From contig JAEZUM010000027.1 of NCBI GenBank assembly GCA_023421075.1, positions 1-52,584 of the forward strand: DNA of 52,584 nt, read 5' to 3'. Below the pieces are notes generated by a model. That model did no database searches. It was not told the DNA's origin and saw only the letters and a program-made list of their open reading frames with translations. Source of the DNA: Bacillota bacterium (GTDB lineage Bacteria; Bacillota; Clostridia; Lachnospirales; Lachnospiraceae). How positions within the stretch are numbered: position 1 is the first letter of the stretch; each line of letters starts with the position of its first letter. The position numbers and the translations under genes were made by a program. This document shows, in pieces, positions 1 through 8,316 of this stretch.

Positions 1-32
1 ATGATGTGATTCTTCTTAAATATATTTTTCAT
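1..32 (-). CDS. spoIIIAH: Stage III sporulation protein AH (5' end only)
   Basis: Only the first ten codons are inside the window, reading MKNIFKKNHI, and the gene runs off the left edge. An AGGAGG ribosome-binding site lies 6 bases before the ATG and the start is 14 bases after the spoIIIAG stop. Position as the last gene of a spoIIIAA-AG series and the basic N-terminus followed by the expected membrane anchor are what identify it. SpoIIIAH is the mother-cell partner of forespore SpoIIQ in the channel across the engulfed forespore. Identity rests mainly on operon order. Confidence 0.75.
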   Translation of the reverse strand, partial: MKNIFKKNHI

Positions 33-46
33 TTTAGACCTCCTGA

Positions 47-649
47 TCATTTTATACCATTCCTCATTTTCATTACTATAACCTTATGCGCAGGTACGTC
101 AAATAATACCTCAACCGCTTGCATAATGTCCATTTTTATCATGGCATTATCTCCACCTTCCGCGATCACAACGACGCCTTCTATCTCCGGTTCAAGTTCC
201 TGCAATATGTAAGGCACTGAGTTTCCATCCTCGTTTGTAACCAGAACGGTACTTTCTTCCCGCTGGGCACTATTATCTGTTCTGCTTCCGCCCTCCCCAT
301 CTTCTTCATCTAAGCTTTCCTCTGTAGAAGAACTATCCTTCAATGGTATCTTCTCCGTCGAACCCTTCGTAGTAATCATTACCTCTACGTTTCCTGCGCC
401 GGATACTTTTTTTAATACTTCTTCAAGCTTATTTTCCATTTCTGATATATAGGTATTCTCATTATAGCTTGTCGTATTCGTATCATTTTGCAAGTCCGTT
501 ATTTTCCTGTCCTTGGTATCATCCTCCGAGGAACGGAAGGTACCTAATACGCTAGGAAAGGATAGCAGAATAATCAGAATACCTGCCATAAACAACATGA
601 TTAATCTTGGCAGTCCTATAGTCTTCAGGGAAATCTTCTTCTTTTCCAT
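47..649 (-). CDS. spoIIIAG: Stage III sporulation protein AG
   Basis: SpoIIIAG is the mother-cell ring protein of the SpoIIIA-SpoIIQ feeding-tube/channel needed for late forespore gene expression. The 200-residue product has a short basic N-terminus, one membrane segment at about residues 12-33 and an extracytoplasmic region. That region contains a Ser/Glu/Asp-rich low-complexity stretch (about 100-130) before the ring-building fold at the C-terminus (about 135-195, ending MKMRNGIK). Length agrees with the family. The ATG is preceded by CGGAGG. It lies between spoIIIAF and spoIIIAH in the usual order, with a 91-base gap to spoIIIAF, longer than is typical for this operon. Confidence 0.93.
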   Translation of the reverse strand: MEKKKISLKTIGLPRLIMLFMAGILIILLSFPSVLGTFRSSEDDTKDRKITDLQNDTNTTSYNENTYISEMENKLEEVLKKVSGAGNVEVMITTKGSTEKIPLKDSSSTEESLDEEDGEGGSRTDNSAQREESTVLVTNEDGNSVPYILQELEPEIEGVVVIAEGGDNAMIKMDIMQAVEVLFDVPAHKVIVMKMRNGIK

Positions 650-740
650 AGCAACCTCCGTGATATTTCCCCGCAGCTTCCTAAGTTAAGAGTATTAGTA
701 CGATATCTCTTCCGAAAGGCGATATTTCGTCGCCCTGACA

Positions 741-1361
741 TCAGTGGCTTATACTAATATTTATATTAACCTGTTCCATATTATAGAAGTCTGCGAGTTT
801 ATTTTTAATATTAATTTCCATGGGAGAAGGAGGATTTGACACCTCATTTTCCCCCTGTTTCTTGATACGTATTGATGCTATATCTATCTCATCGACGGCG
901 AGGCGATGCTCCTCCTCTTCCTCTTCGCTTTGTTCCATTTCAGCATTGATATCCATATGGAGTATTTCACCAAAGGTCGGGTTCTTCGGATTCTTATCTA
1001 GAGTTAGATCAAAGCGGATCAGCTTCAATTTATCTTCCTGTAGTATTTCTTCCACCTGCTGTCTGATTTTCTTCACATACTCAGCAAAAATTGCATCGCT
1101 TTGCGCCTCCTCCATACGGTTCAGATCATTTTTGAATTCAGACGTCTCCACTGCAAAATCGTTGGCTTGTAAATAATAATCCAGAGTATCCTCAATCTCC
1201 ATATAATTCATCAGTGGAGAGATAATGATAAGTACCAAGATCATACCGGATACGATACTGACGTATTTCTTGTAGCTTTTATCGCCCAGCAGATTCATGA
1301 TGATGGCATTCAGAATCATATAAATCACAACATTTCTGATCCAGTTGTAGATGATATCCAT
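741..1361 (-). CDS. spoIIIAF: Stage III sporulation protein AF
   Basis: SpoIIIAF is a membrane component of the SpoIIIA complex. The 206-residue product has two N-terminal membrane segments (about residues 5-22 and 33-52) followed by a soluble region with an acidic Glu run near residue 145 and the conserved C-terminus. The reading frame is open further upstream, but the ATG at 1361 is chosen: it has a GGAAGG ribosome-binding site and gives the family's normal N-terminus, MDIIYNWIRN. The longer start would overlap spoIIIAE. Its place after spoIIIAE supports the call. Confidence 0.92.
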   Translation of the reverse strand: MDIIYNWIRNVVIYMILNAIIMNLLGDKSYKKYVSIVSGMILVLIIISPLMNYMEIEDTLDYYLQANDFAVETSEFKNDLNRMEEAQSDAIFAEYVKKIRQQVEEILQEDKLKLIRFDLTLDKNPKNPTFGEILHMDINAEMEQSEEEEEEHRLAVDEIDIASIRIKKQGENEVSNPPSPMEINIKNKLADFYNMEQVNINISISH

Positions 1362-1401
1362 GGTTCCTTCCCTTCCATTTACTTCTTCCCACGACTTTCC
1401 T

Positions 1402-2601
1402 TCACACTTTTGCTCCACCGGTTGTAACCGCCACAATTGTGATCGATATCAGAAACAATACGGTTCCTACAAATATCGTCTGAAGTAATAAGGCTGCTGA
1501 TTTGCCGGAGGCACTGATGCACTCAATAAAGCGTTTATCAGAGATCGGTTGAAGTACAGCACTACCAATCTTATAGATTGCGGTAACTACTAATAGCTTT
1601 AGGAACGGTACGGCAACGATGGAGATCAGTACGATCAGACCGGCAACTCCGATGGCATTTTTTAGCAACACTCCTGCTCCAAGAATAGTCTGGGTCACTC
1701 CACCCAGTGCATCACCTATCCCAGGGATCGCTTCCGATGCCTTAATCAGAGTGGATCGTTTCACCTGATCTACCACCGGCACAATCAATCCCTGAATTGC
1801 ATTAAAGCCGATGACTGCTGCCAGCATACTCTTCAGTATCCAGCCGATGGCTGTGGCTAGCAGATCGGCAAGCTTTGACAGCATGTCCTCCTTCGACAGG
1901 TTGTTCGCCAGTATAATGACCAGATAGAAATCGATCATCGGTATTATAATTCGGATGATAATAAAATCCACTAAGGTGATCAGCATCAAGGCTGCCTCGT
2001 AGTACATCATGGAGGTTGACGCCCCTGAGGTGAAGGCAACGGACATAAAATAGGTCGGCACCAAGGCTCTCATGAAATCCAGTATGGAGCTGATGGTAGT
2101 GGATGCAATACGGGAGGCTGTAATAAAGGAGCCGATTAAAAGTCCAAATAGCAAAAGATAGGTCACATAATAACCCGTCTCGGAAACCTGGTTATTTTTA
2201 AAGGCCAGCGAGAGATTCGTAAACAATGCTGCAATCAAGGCAATGGTTACCAGACTTCCAAAGGTACTTAAATTGTCCTTAATCTCCCCCTTAACGGAAG
2301 CAATCAGTTCATCAGCGACCGAAGTCAGGGAGAAGGGTTTCTCACCACTGACAAGCTTACCCACATAAGCACCGAAATCAAATTCATTCTCATTCCCCAT
2401 AACGTCTTCAATCACCTCTTGTATCTCCGTATAATCAATATCTTCTGCCGCATAACCCTTCACAGCACTCGGGCTTTTTTCTTCAATATCCGAATATGCC
2501 AGGGCTTTCTCTCCGTTTGATATAATACATAGGAGTACAAGTAAGAAGATAAGGACCGGTATCCTAACGCTTTGTTTACACTTTTTATTATTGAGAGCCA
2601 T
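1402..2601 (-). CDS. spoIIIAE: Stage III sporulation protein AE
   Basis: SpoIIIAE is the large polytopic membrane protein of the SpoIIIA channel. The 399-residue product begins with a signal-peptide-like segment (residues 10-30), then a periplasmic-type stretch rich in Asp/Glu, then about seven hydrophobic helices typical of the family. The ATG at 2601 is preferred over an in-frame GTG three codons earlier because GGGG lies 8 bases before it. The gene sits in the conserved AA-AH order. Confidence 0.95.
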   Translation of the reverse strand: MALNNKKCKQSVRIPVLIFLLVLLCIISNGEKALAYSDIEEKSPSAVKGYAAEDIDYTEIQEVIEDVMGNENEFDFGAYVGKLVSGEKPFSLTSVADELIASVKGEIKDNLSTFGSLVTIALIAALFTNLSLAFKNNQVSETGYYVTYLLLFGLLIGSFITASRIASTTISSILDFMRALVPTYFMSVAFTSGASTSMMYYEAALMLITLVDFIIIRIIIPMIDFYLVIILANNLSKEDMLSKLADLLATAIGWILKSMLAAVIGFNAIQGLIVPVVDQVKRSTLIKASEAIPGIGDALGGVTQTILGAGVLLKNAIGVAGLIVLISIVAVPFLKLLVVTAIYKIGSAVLQPISDKRFIECISASGKSAALLLQTIFVGTVLFLISITIVAVTTGGAKV

Positions 2602-2622
2602 CCAATACACCCCATTTCTTGA

Positions 2623-3006
2623 CTAGGCTGTTAACAGATTATCTATGGTCTCCAGAATAGCCAGCATAATCGGCATACTGATCGCTAGAATTGTCAGTTT
2701 TCCAACCAGTTCGATCTGCTCTGCTATTGCCGAATATCCGGTATCCTTGCAGAGGGAAGAAGCAATCTCCGTAACATAGGTTATACCAATGATTTTAATC
2801 AATATGGTTACATAGGACTTATTCATACGGATATAACCCTGAAGCTGATCGATTGCATCAAAGATAACCTCCAACTTGCTGATACCCCATAATAAGATAA
2901 GAATACAGGCACCAATACTGATATAAAGTGAATACTCCTCCTTACCCTTTTTAAAAATAATCGCCAGTACAATGGCAGCAAGTCCAACTACAGCAATACG
3001 TATCAT
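2623..3006 (-). CDS. spoIIIAD: Stage III sporulation protein AD
   Basis: A 127-residue membrane protein with several hydrophobic helices, related to SpoIIIAC and part of the same complex. The frame is open 59 codons further upstream, but that extension overlaps spoIIIAC and does not look like the family. The ATG at 3006 gives the usual N-terminus MIRIAVVGLAA and the usual length of about 130 residues. It ends 21 bases before the chosen spoIIIAE start. Confidence 0.93.
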   Translation of the reverse strand: MIRIAVVGLAAIVLAIIFKKGKEEYSLYISIGACILILLWGISKLEVIFDAIDQLQGYIRMNKSYVTILIKIIGITYVTEIASSLCKDTGYSAIAEQIELVGKLTILAISMPIMLAILETIDNLLTA

Positions 3007-3070
3007 TTTAATAACCTTGCCTTTCTCACTCCCTGCAAGCTTGAGCAGTCTGCTTAATACCCAGTCACAG

Positions 3071-3268
3071 CTAGACAATATTAAAGAGCTGCTGTATCGT
3101 AATAAATAATTCCGTGATGTGAGGTAACAGCCACATAAGAACCAGAACAAGCCCTGCCAGACTGGTAAGGAAAGCCAAGTCATCCCGGTTTGATTGCTTC
3201 AATATTTGGTTTAATACGGACACCAGTATTCCGACCAGTGCAATTCTTAATATTAAATAGATATCCAT
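3071..3268 (-). CDS. spoIIIAC: Stage III sporulation protein AC
   Basis: SpoIIIAC is a tiny two-helix membrane protein of the SpoIIIA complex. The 65-residue product reads MDIYLILRIALVGILV at its start, matching the family's length of about 65-68 residues. An upstream in-frame ATG exists four codons earlier, but GGAG sits between the two ATGs, 6-7 bases before the second, so the second is chosen. The 5' side is unusual. A 241-base gap separates it from spoIIIAB, and that gap is occupied by a palindromic repeat (3312-3450). Confidence 0.92.
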   Translation of the reverse strand: MDIYLILRIALVGILVSVLNQILKQSNRDDLAFLTSLAGLVLVLMWLLPHITELFITIQQLFNIV

Positions 3269-3311
3269 AGGTTTCTCCATTTAGGCGCTGAGCGCTATCT
3301 CTTATTTTTGG

Positions 3312-3450
3312 AGCAGTTCAGCCATACAAATCTCATACAAGATATTCAGACGAGTGCTTTCTTTCGTATGAATATCCTGTTGAATATTTGTAAGGCGTTC
3401 TGCCTAAGCGAGATGTAACAAAGTGAAATCGAGCTTATGGCTGAACTGCT
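3312..3450. repeat. Palindromic intergenic element, copy A (long form)
   Basis: A 139-base element with perfect 15-base terminal inverted repeats (AGCAGTTCAGCCATA at 3312-3326 and its complement at 3436-3450). Its right half matches a second copy at 10366-10443, sharing TCTGCCTAAGC, AGATGTA, GAAATC and CTGAACT in the same order. Its left end shares CAGTTCAGCCAT with that copy. Copy A carries about 60 extra internal bases. It has no coding capacity and lies between spoIIIAB and spoIIIAC, inside a normally compact operon. The form suggests a MITE-like or REP-like element. No target-site duplication is obvious. Confidence 0.75.
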
Positions 3451-3509
3451 ACTATAAATCGAAAGAATTTTATTTCTCATAAAGTAGACCATATTCCAGT
3501 AAAGGCCCT

Positions 3510-4034
3510 TCAGATCATAATGATGGAGATGAATACTCCGGCCATAATACCCAGGCTATTGTAAAGGTAGGCTCTCTCCTTCACTGTCTTGGATAGTTCC
3601 CCAAGTTCGTCCTCTAACCCGGACAGATACAGTTCAAAGGTATTCATCTGCATATCCTTGTCCAAGTAACCAAGATTCTCTCCGAAGGATATGAGCTGTG
3701 CCTTGTCCTTCTTGGATAGAGAGGTATTAACCAGTTCCTGTTCTACCGCTGCTTTCCAGATCTGTGAAAAGGTCTGTCCCGATAGTTCCTGCAGCTTTGT
3801 ACTTGCATTTTGAAAAAAGGAACTGTAGCTTCCCTTATATCTTCTTGCTAATACACTGATTGCCTCCGGGAGAGGTGTATTTGCATAGCGTATGTCTCCC
3901 TTTAATAGTCCGATTAGTTTTCTTAACTCCTTCAGATCCTCGATACGATTCTTCATCTCGGTACTGAAGAAGAAGCCGATTCCGGTAGAGGATGCTATGA
4001 CCAGAACACATCCTATGATTTTTAAGATATTCAT
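3510..4034 (-). CDS. spoIIIAB: Stage III sporulation protein AB
   Basis: SpoIIIAB is a type II secretion GspF-like membrane protein that works with the SpoIIIAA ATPase in the mother-cell membrane. The 174-residue product has a membrane segment at each end (about residues 5-24 and 155-173) flanking a helical cytoplasmic domain with the family signature around ELRKLIGLLKGDIRYANTPL. Length matches the family (about 170). AGGAGG stands about 10 bases before the ATG. It follows spoIIIAA by 21 bases. Confidence 0.95.
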   Translation of the reverse strand: MNILKIIGCVLVIASSTGIGFFFSTEMKNRIEDLKELRKLIGLLKGDIRYANTPLPEAISVLARRYKGSYSSFFQNASTKLQELSGQTFSQIWKAAVEQELVNTSLSKKDKAQLISFGENLGYLDKDMQMNTFELYLSGLEDELGELSKTVKERAYLYNSLGIMAGVFISIIMI

Positions 4035-4055
4035 GCGGGATTGTCCTCCTTTCTC

Positions 4056-5021
4056 CTATAACCTATCCGAGCCATACAGTCTCTTCCAATGCATATCATA
4101 AATCTCCTCGACATGTCCGATGCCTCTGACATTACTTAAAATAATGTAACGTTCAAACAATCTTTTCTCAATCAGTTCTCCTAAGGTGGGCTTATTTCTG
4201 ATATCCTCCAGAGAACTGCCATGTACGGTGGCAATCAACTTACAACCGCAGCCAATGACATAATCAATTGCTTCCAGCTCCTCCTTCGAGCCAAGCTCAT
4301 CAACTGCTATAATCTGTGGAGACATGGAACGTATAAGCATCAGCATTCCCTTTGCCTTGGGACAACAGTCCAGAATATCCGTCCTTATTCCCAACTCATT
4401 CTGAGGGGTACCCATGTAACAGGCACCAATCTCGGAACGTTCATCTACTACCCCAATAGACATACCCGATAGCAGCTCAGTTCCATCCGACAATTGGCGT
4501 ATGACATCTCTAAGTAAGGTTGTCTTCCCGCATCTCGGCGGAGAAATAATCAAGGTATGATAGATCCCATTGCTCTGCTGATTAATCAGATAGGGAAGTA
4601 CTCGATCAGCACAGCCCTTTACCTGATGGGCAAGGCGCACATTGATAAAGGAAATGTGCTTCATTCCCTTGATGACATCCTCTTCAATGATAATCTTTCC
4701 GGCGATCCCGATTCTATGCCCTCCATTGATCGTGATAAAACCCTGTTTTATCTCCTCCTCAAAGGCATAGAGGGAGTAATTACTGATATATTCCATCGTC
4801 TCGCGGACCTCATTTCTGGTAATGATAATCGCTTTTGCAGGATTATTCACCAGCTTGGCCTCTTCAGAGATAAAGGATTCCTGATTACCATAAATAATCA
4901 TAAGAGGTGCGTTGATACGAAGACGTATCTCCTGGAGCTTGTCAAAATCAATGGCCAGCTTACCAAATACCGTACGAAGCTTCAGTGATAATATTTTCAA
5001 CAGCTCGTCTTTCGTGCTCAT
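4056..5021 (-). CDS. spoIIIAA: Stage III sporulation protein AA, secretion-type ATPase
   Basis: SpoIIIAA is the cytoplasmic ATPase of the SpoIIIA complex, related to the GspE/VirB11 secretion ATPases. The 321-residue product has Walker A at about 159-168 (SPPRCGKTTLL), an Asp/Glu-box region (VVDERSEI, about 191-198) and Walker B (IIAVDELGS, about 237-245). A GGGGGG-type ribosome-binding site precedes the ATG. It heads the operon and is divergent from aroE. A weak SigE-like promoter can be proposed at 5126-5154. Confidence 0.96.
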   Translation of the reverse strand: MSTKDELLKILSLKLRTVFGKLAIDFDKLQEIRLRINAPLMIIYGNQESFISEEAKLVNNPAKAIIITRNEVRETMEYISNYSLYAFEEEIKQGFITINGGHRIGIAGKIIIEEDVIKGMKHISFINVRLAHQVKGCADRVLPYLINQQSNGIYHTLIISPPRCGKTTLLRDVIRQLSDGTELLSGMSIGVVDERSEIGACYMGTPQNELGIRTDILDCCPKAKGMLMLIRSMSPQIIAVDELGSKEELEAIDYVIGCGCKLIATVHGSSLEDIRNKPTLGELIEKRLFERYIILSNVRGIGHVEEIYDMHWKRLYGSDRL

Positions 5022-5125
5022 TCTTATCCCCCCTGTCCCCGATCGCCGATGGCTTATCCACCAACTGTTTAGAACAAGATATTCCCCGGAGCCGAAAAAT
5101 ATTACTGTGATATGCCAAGAAATAT

Positions 5126-5154
5126 CTTGTATATTTTTTGCTTCTATATTATTC
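5126..5154 (-). promoter_or_regulatory. Possible SigE-type promoter of the spoIIIA operon
   Basis: Read on the minus strand there is GAATAATA, a 13-base spacer, then TATACAAG, which partly resembles the SigE consensus (G-ATATT, 13-14 bases, CATACAAT). SigE is known to drive spoIIIA in Bacillus subtilis. The -35 match is weak, so this is only a candidate. Confidence 0.3.
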
Positions 5155-5268
5155 TGATAAGCAAGATGGATGTAACATTGAAGTCCTAAAATCCGGTAAA
5201 ACCGAAGGCAAATTAGAGCGAAATGCTTTATAAGATGCTATTTAGAGCGAGAGGATGAGGTGCTTAGA

Positions 5269-6036
5269 ATGCGTTATGGATTGATAGGTGAGAAGCTGGG
5301 ACACAGCTATTCAAAGTTAATTCACGAGAAAATTGCAGAATATACCTATGATTTAATTCCTTTATCCAAGGAAGAGTTCATAGACTTTATGACCAAGAAG
5401 GATTTTACGGCGATTAATGTGACGATACCTTATAAGCAGGCCGTTATCCCCTACCTGGATGAAATGGATCCCTTAGCGAAGGAGATCGGCGCTGTGAATA
5501 CTATTGTGAATCGGAATGGTCACTATATCGGCTACAACACTGATTTTTATGGTTTTCGATATATGCTGGAGCATAACGGCATCCGGATTAAGGATAAGAA
5601 ATGTCTTATCCTTGGTAGTGGAGGAACCTCTCAAACGGTTGCTGCAGTATTCCGGCACTTAGGTGCTGACCAGGTACTTATCGTCAGCAGACAATCCACC
5701 GATACAACCATCTCCTATGAAGAATGCTATGCGGTGCATACCGATGTCCAGATCATTGCAAACACCACTCCTCAAGGGATGTATCCGAATATAGATGCTT
5801 CCCCCTTGGATCTGACTACCTTTACAAAATGTGAAGCTGTAGTCGATGCAATCTTTAACCCACTTGAGACAAGGCTTACATTACAGGCAAAACAGCTTGG
5901 TATGAAGGGCGTTACCGGTCTTGAGATGCTTGTCGCTCAGGCAAAGCAGGCGATCGAATATTTTCTTGATCAGAAGCTGGAGGATGATGTCATAGAGGAC
6001 ACCTATCATTATCTGCTTAAGGAGATTAGTCATTAA
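5269..6036 (+). CDS. aroE: Shikimate dehydrogenase
   Basis: Catalyses NADPH-dependent reduction of 3-dehydroshikimate to shikimate in aromatic amino-acid synthesis. The 255-residue product has the shikimate-binding GHSYS (11-15), the catalytic Lys in NVTIPYK (about K56), the Asp in NTDFYG (about D92) and the nucleotide-binding loop LGSGGTS (about 115-121). The ATG at 5269 gives MRYGLIGEKLGHS and has GAGG 8 bases upstream. A GTG three codons earlier is also possible. It is the only plus-strand gene in the first 25 kb and stands apart from aroK and aroQ. It ends at a strong terminator (6137-6182). Confidence 0.94.
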   Translation: MRYGLIGEKLGHSYSKLIHEKIAEYTYDLIPLSKEEFIDFMTKKDFTAINVTIPYKQAVIPYLDEMDPLAKEIGAVNTIVNRNGHYIGYNTDFYGFRYMLEHNGIRIKDKKCLILGSGGTSQTVAAVFRHLGADQVLIVSRQSTDTTISYEECYAVHTDVQIIANTTPQGMYPNIDASPLDLTTFTKCEAVVDAIFNPLETRLTLQAKQLGMKGVTGLEMLVAQAKQAIEYFLDQKLEDDVIEDTYHYLLKEISH

Positions 6037-6136
6037 TCACAGTCCATCTTGCAACCAAAAGGGTAAGCTTAACAAGCCTTTTGTGAGGTATATATTTTAG
6101 AATATCAGCTTCGCAGATATTTTATGATCATGTATA

Positions 6137-6182
6137 AAAAGCATAATTCAGGAGACCTTGAGATCTCAAGAATTATGCTTTT
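6137..6182. terminator. Bidirectional terminator after aroE
   Basis: AAAAGCATAATTC and its exact complement form a 13-bp stem with an AT-rich end on both sides, so it can stop aroE transcripts and convergent transcripts of the 6309-6644 gene. A smaller hairpin (CAAAAGG/CCTTTTG, 6056-6083) lies just after the aroE stop. Confidence 0.85.
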
Positions 6183-6308
6183 CGTTTTATATTATTTATT
6201 ATTTATCATCTGCAAAGCCTTGTACTCCGGATGCTAACCATCCTTCTGAAAGGGGAAAATATAAAAGGGAGACTTAAGAACCTTGCATCTCTGTCTACAA
6301 ATGTGAAT

Positions 6309-6644
6309 TTACAATTGTGAGTCTTCCTCCAACCACATCTCGTACAGTGCACGGATATCATCCGCAAATTCTTCGTGCGACTGCATATCTCCTTTTTCCA
6401 GCCTCTCCAGAACGGAGAAGGAAAAAGCCTGAGCCCCATATTGATTCCAATCCGCTCGCATCGTTGGCTCAGGGCAGGAATTGGTCGAAACAAAGAAGTG
6501 AAACTTATTCATTTGACCATCCAAATCATTGGATGATTTAATCCAGACACGACCACTACCATTGCATTTTATGCTGTAAATTCCTCCGGTTAATTTTCGA
6601 TTTCTATATTGTTCTTTCATCTCTTTTTTTGAGAGTTTTTCCAT
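6309..6644 (-). CDS. GIY-YIG nuclease family-like small protein
   Basis: A 111-residue protein with a GGIYSIKCNGSG segment (about 19-30), which fits the first strand of a GIY-YIG fold, followed by the RVWIKSS and W-YG-F-F-VLE pattern seen in a small Lachnospiraceae family annotated as GIY-YIG. The second canonical YIG motif and the catalytic Arg/Glu set are not clear, so nuclease activity is doubtful. The ATG at 6644 is chosen because GGAAGG lies upstream. The open frame before it (to 6752) has no family-like sequence. Function is unknown. Confidence 0.7.
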   Translation of the reverse strand: MEKLSKKEMKEQYRNRKLTGGIYSIKCNGSGRVWIKSSNDLDGQMNKFHFFVSTNSCPEPTMRADWNQYGAQAFSFSVLERLEKGDMQSHEEFADDIRALYEMWLEEDSQL

Positions 6645-6800
6645 AAGATTGTTTCCTTCCGTGAGTATTTTTCCGTATCCATTGATATTCCTATCCGTTC
6701 TATCGTAAGTCATGATGGAACCGATTGCAATCAACGCTCCGTTTAGTATCACGAAAGGAAATCCATGTGAATAACAGAGACTATTGGAAGTGGAACCACA

Positions 6801-7349
6801 TTATTTCTCATCCATTGCTTTCATAAGCTCATATATCTTGCGGGTAGTATTAACATTTCGTACCGTCAGATTCTTATATAAGCTTGTCCCAATTATTTTC
6901 TGTAGCCCGCTTATTGTAATGTTCTTCTTATCGATTGCCCATAGAACTGCTCCCGGGGCGTAGATTAGAGTATCGATCTGAGGCTTTGCTTTTAAATGCT
7001 CCGGCAATGTATCCCTATTGATTTCTTCAGACAAAAACAAAACATCACTTTTCATCTCACTATCATTTTTCCAATCTTCGGGCAGATAGTTCATCATATC
7101 CGAGTACTCTTTCAAACTACGAATTAATACTTTAATGTCCAGAGTATAATCTTCATAAATTGCATTTTGCAAAAGTTTTTGTAATTCTTCCTTGGAGTGA
7201 GTTTCATTCGTAAAAACAACATTTCCGGAATTGATATAGGTAATCACAGATTCCATACCTGCTCGTTCAAAGGTTTCCTTTAACAGCTTCATATCGATTT
7301 TATTATTTCCGCCAACATTGATGCCTCTCAGCAAAGCAGCATAAATCAT
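6801..7349 (-). CDS. DUF1697 family protein
   Basis: A 182-residue protein with the family opening YAALLRGINVGGNNKI and the INSGNVVF segment near residue 40, followed by the C-terminal NLTVRNVNTTRKI. Length is normal for DUF1697, whose function is not established. AGGAGG precedes the ATG. It follows tag in the same orientation. The 5' side carries three TATCAT/ATGATA half-sites (7365-7397) that could be an operator. Confidence 0.9.
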   Translation of the reverse strand: MIYAALLRGINVGGNNKIDMKLLKETFERAGMESVITYINSGNVVFTNETHSKEELQKLLQNAIYEDYTLDIKVLIRSLKEYSDMMNYLPEDWKNDSEMKSDVLFLSEEINRDTLPEHLKAKPQIDTLIYAPGAVLWAIDKKNITISGLQKIIGTSLYKNLTVRNVNTTRKIYELMKAMDEK

Positions 7350-7364
7350 TCGCTTATCCTCCTA

Positions 7365-7397
7365 TATCATAATATGATACATTCATTGTTGTATCAT
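7365..7397. promoter_or_regulatory. Clustered TATCAT/ATGATA dyads upstream of the DUF1697 gene
   Basis: Two overlapping inverted repeats are present: TATCAT-aat-ATGATA (7365-7379) and ATGATACA with its exact complement TGTATCAT after 8 bases (7374-7381 and 7390-7397). They lie 16-48 bases before the DUF1697 start codon, where a repressor could act. No factor is identified. Confidence 0.4.
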
Positions 7398-7441
7398 TGT
7401 TTGTATTAACTCCACATCATGAAGCCAGCTTAATTATTGTC

Positions 7442-8044
7442 TTAAAGCTGGCAGGTTGATTTCTGTCGATACTTCTTCAATATCTCATCATAAACAAAAC
7501 ACTGTGTAATATGATCATTAACCATACCGATCGCTTGCATGAAAGAATAAATTATAGTCGATCCAACAAACTTAAAGCCCAGTTTCTTCAAGTCTTTGCT
7601 TATCTTATCAGAGAGTGGGGTGCTTACCGGCATATCACTAAGCTTCTCCCAATGACCGACAATCGGTGTATAATCAACGTATCCCCATAAAAACTTATCA
7701 AAACTTCCATATTCGTCTACCACACTTAAGAACGCGTTGGCATTGCGCACAGCAGCATTAATTTTCAAGCGATTTCTTATTATTTTTTCGTTACCCAAAA
7801 GCTCCTGAATCTTTGTATCGTCATAAAGAGCTACCTTATTTGGATCAAACCCATCAAAAGCCTCTCTGAAAGCTTCTCTTTTATTCAGTACGGTTATCCA
7901 TGAAAGACCTGCCTGCATCCCTTCTAAGATAAGCATCTCAAACAGCTTGACATCATCATGTACCGGTCGTCCCCATTCATTGTCATGATAATCTATGTAT
8001 ATCGGGGTACTCCCTGCCCAGGAGCATCTTATTTTCTCATCCAT
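7442..8044 (-). CDS. tag: DNA-3-methyladenine glycosylase I
   Basis: Base-excision-repair enzyme that removes 3-methyladenine from alkylated DNA. The 200-residue product contains RCSWAG at the N-terminus (zinc-ligand Cys), YHDNEWGRPVHDD (His ligand and catalytic Glu region), the base-pocket segment LEGMQAGLSWITVLNKREAFREAF, and the C-terminal FVGSTIIYSFMQAIGMVNDH followed by C (last two zinc ligands). The ATG at 8044 has GGAGG 8 bases upstream, and an in-frame codon 12 residues earlier lacks one. A small stem (CCAGCTT/AAGCTGG) overlaps its stop but has no T-run. Confidence 0.95.
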   Translation of the reverse strand: MDEKIRCSWAGSTPIYIDYHDNEWGRPVHDDVKLFEMLILEGMQAGLSWITVLNKREAFREAFDGFDPNKVALYDDTKIQELLGNEKIIRNRLKINAAVRNANAFLSVVDEYGSFDKFLWGYVDYTPIVGHWEKLSDMPVSTPLSDKISKDLKKLGFKFVGSTIIYSFMQAIGMVNDHITQCFVYDEILKKYRQKSTCQL

Positions 8045-8205
8045 AATCAAGTCCTCCAATCGATATTTATTAGCAAACACAACAGCACTAGTTATAGTTC
8101 ATTGATTCATATAAAATATTTATTATTTAACCATAGCACATAAAACTTGACTACACAATGTCATATTTATATACGGATATAATTTCGTTCTCAATAATAA
8201 CATTA

Positions 8206-8254
8206 AAAAGCGCAACCTTCAGAAAACCTTGATTTTCCTTGGATTGCGCTTTTA
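8206..8254 (-). terminator. Terminator of the 8317-9411 gene, copy 1 of a repeated hairpin
   Basis: On the minus strand AGCGCAATCC pairs with GGTTGCGCT around an inner GAAAA/TTTTC stem, followed by TTTTTAAT. It shares 28 identical bases with the hairpin at 9592-9633 after efp. Confidence 0.85.
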
Positions 8255-8316
8255 ATTCAAGATAATAGCATCTTATAACCTTGAGATTATGAGTGTTATG
8301 ATCAACAAAGCTCATC

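Noticed and set aside
820..1176. A Ser-rich open frame on the plus strand opposite spoIIIAF
   Set aside because: It is a mirror of the spoIIIAF codons (Glu/Asp runs read backwards give Ser/Phe runs), has no ribosome-binding site and no family resemblance.
6206..6493. A 95-codon frame overlapping the GIY-YIG-like gene and terminator
   Set aside because: It is an alternate frame of the 6309-6644 gene with Arg/Cys-rich nonsense composition and no start signal.
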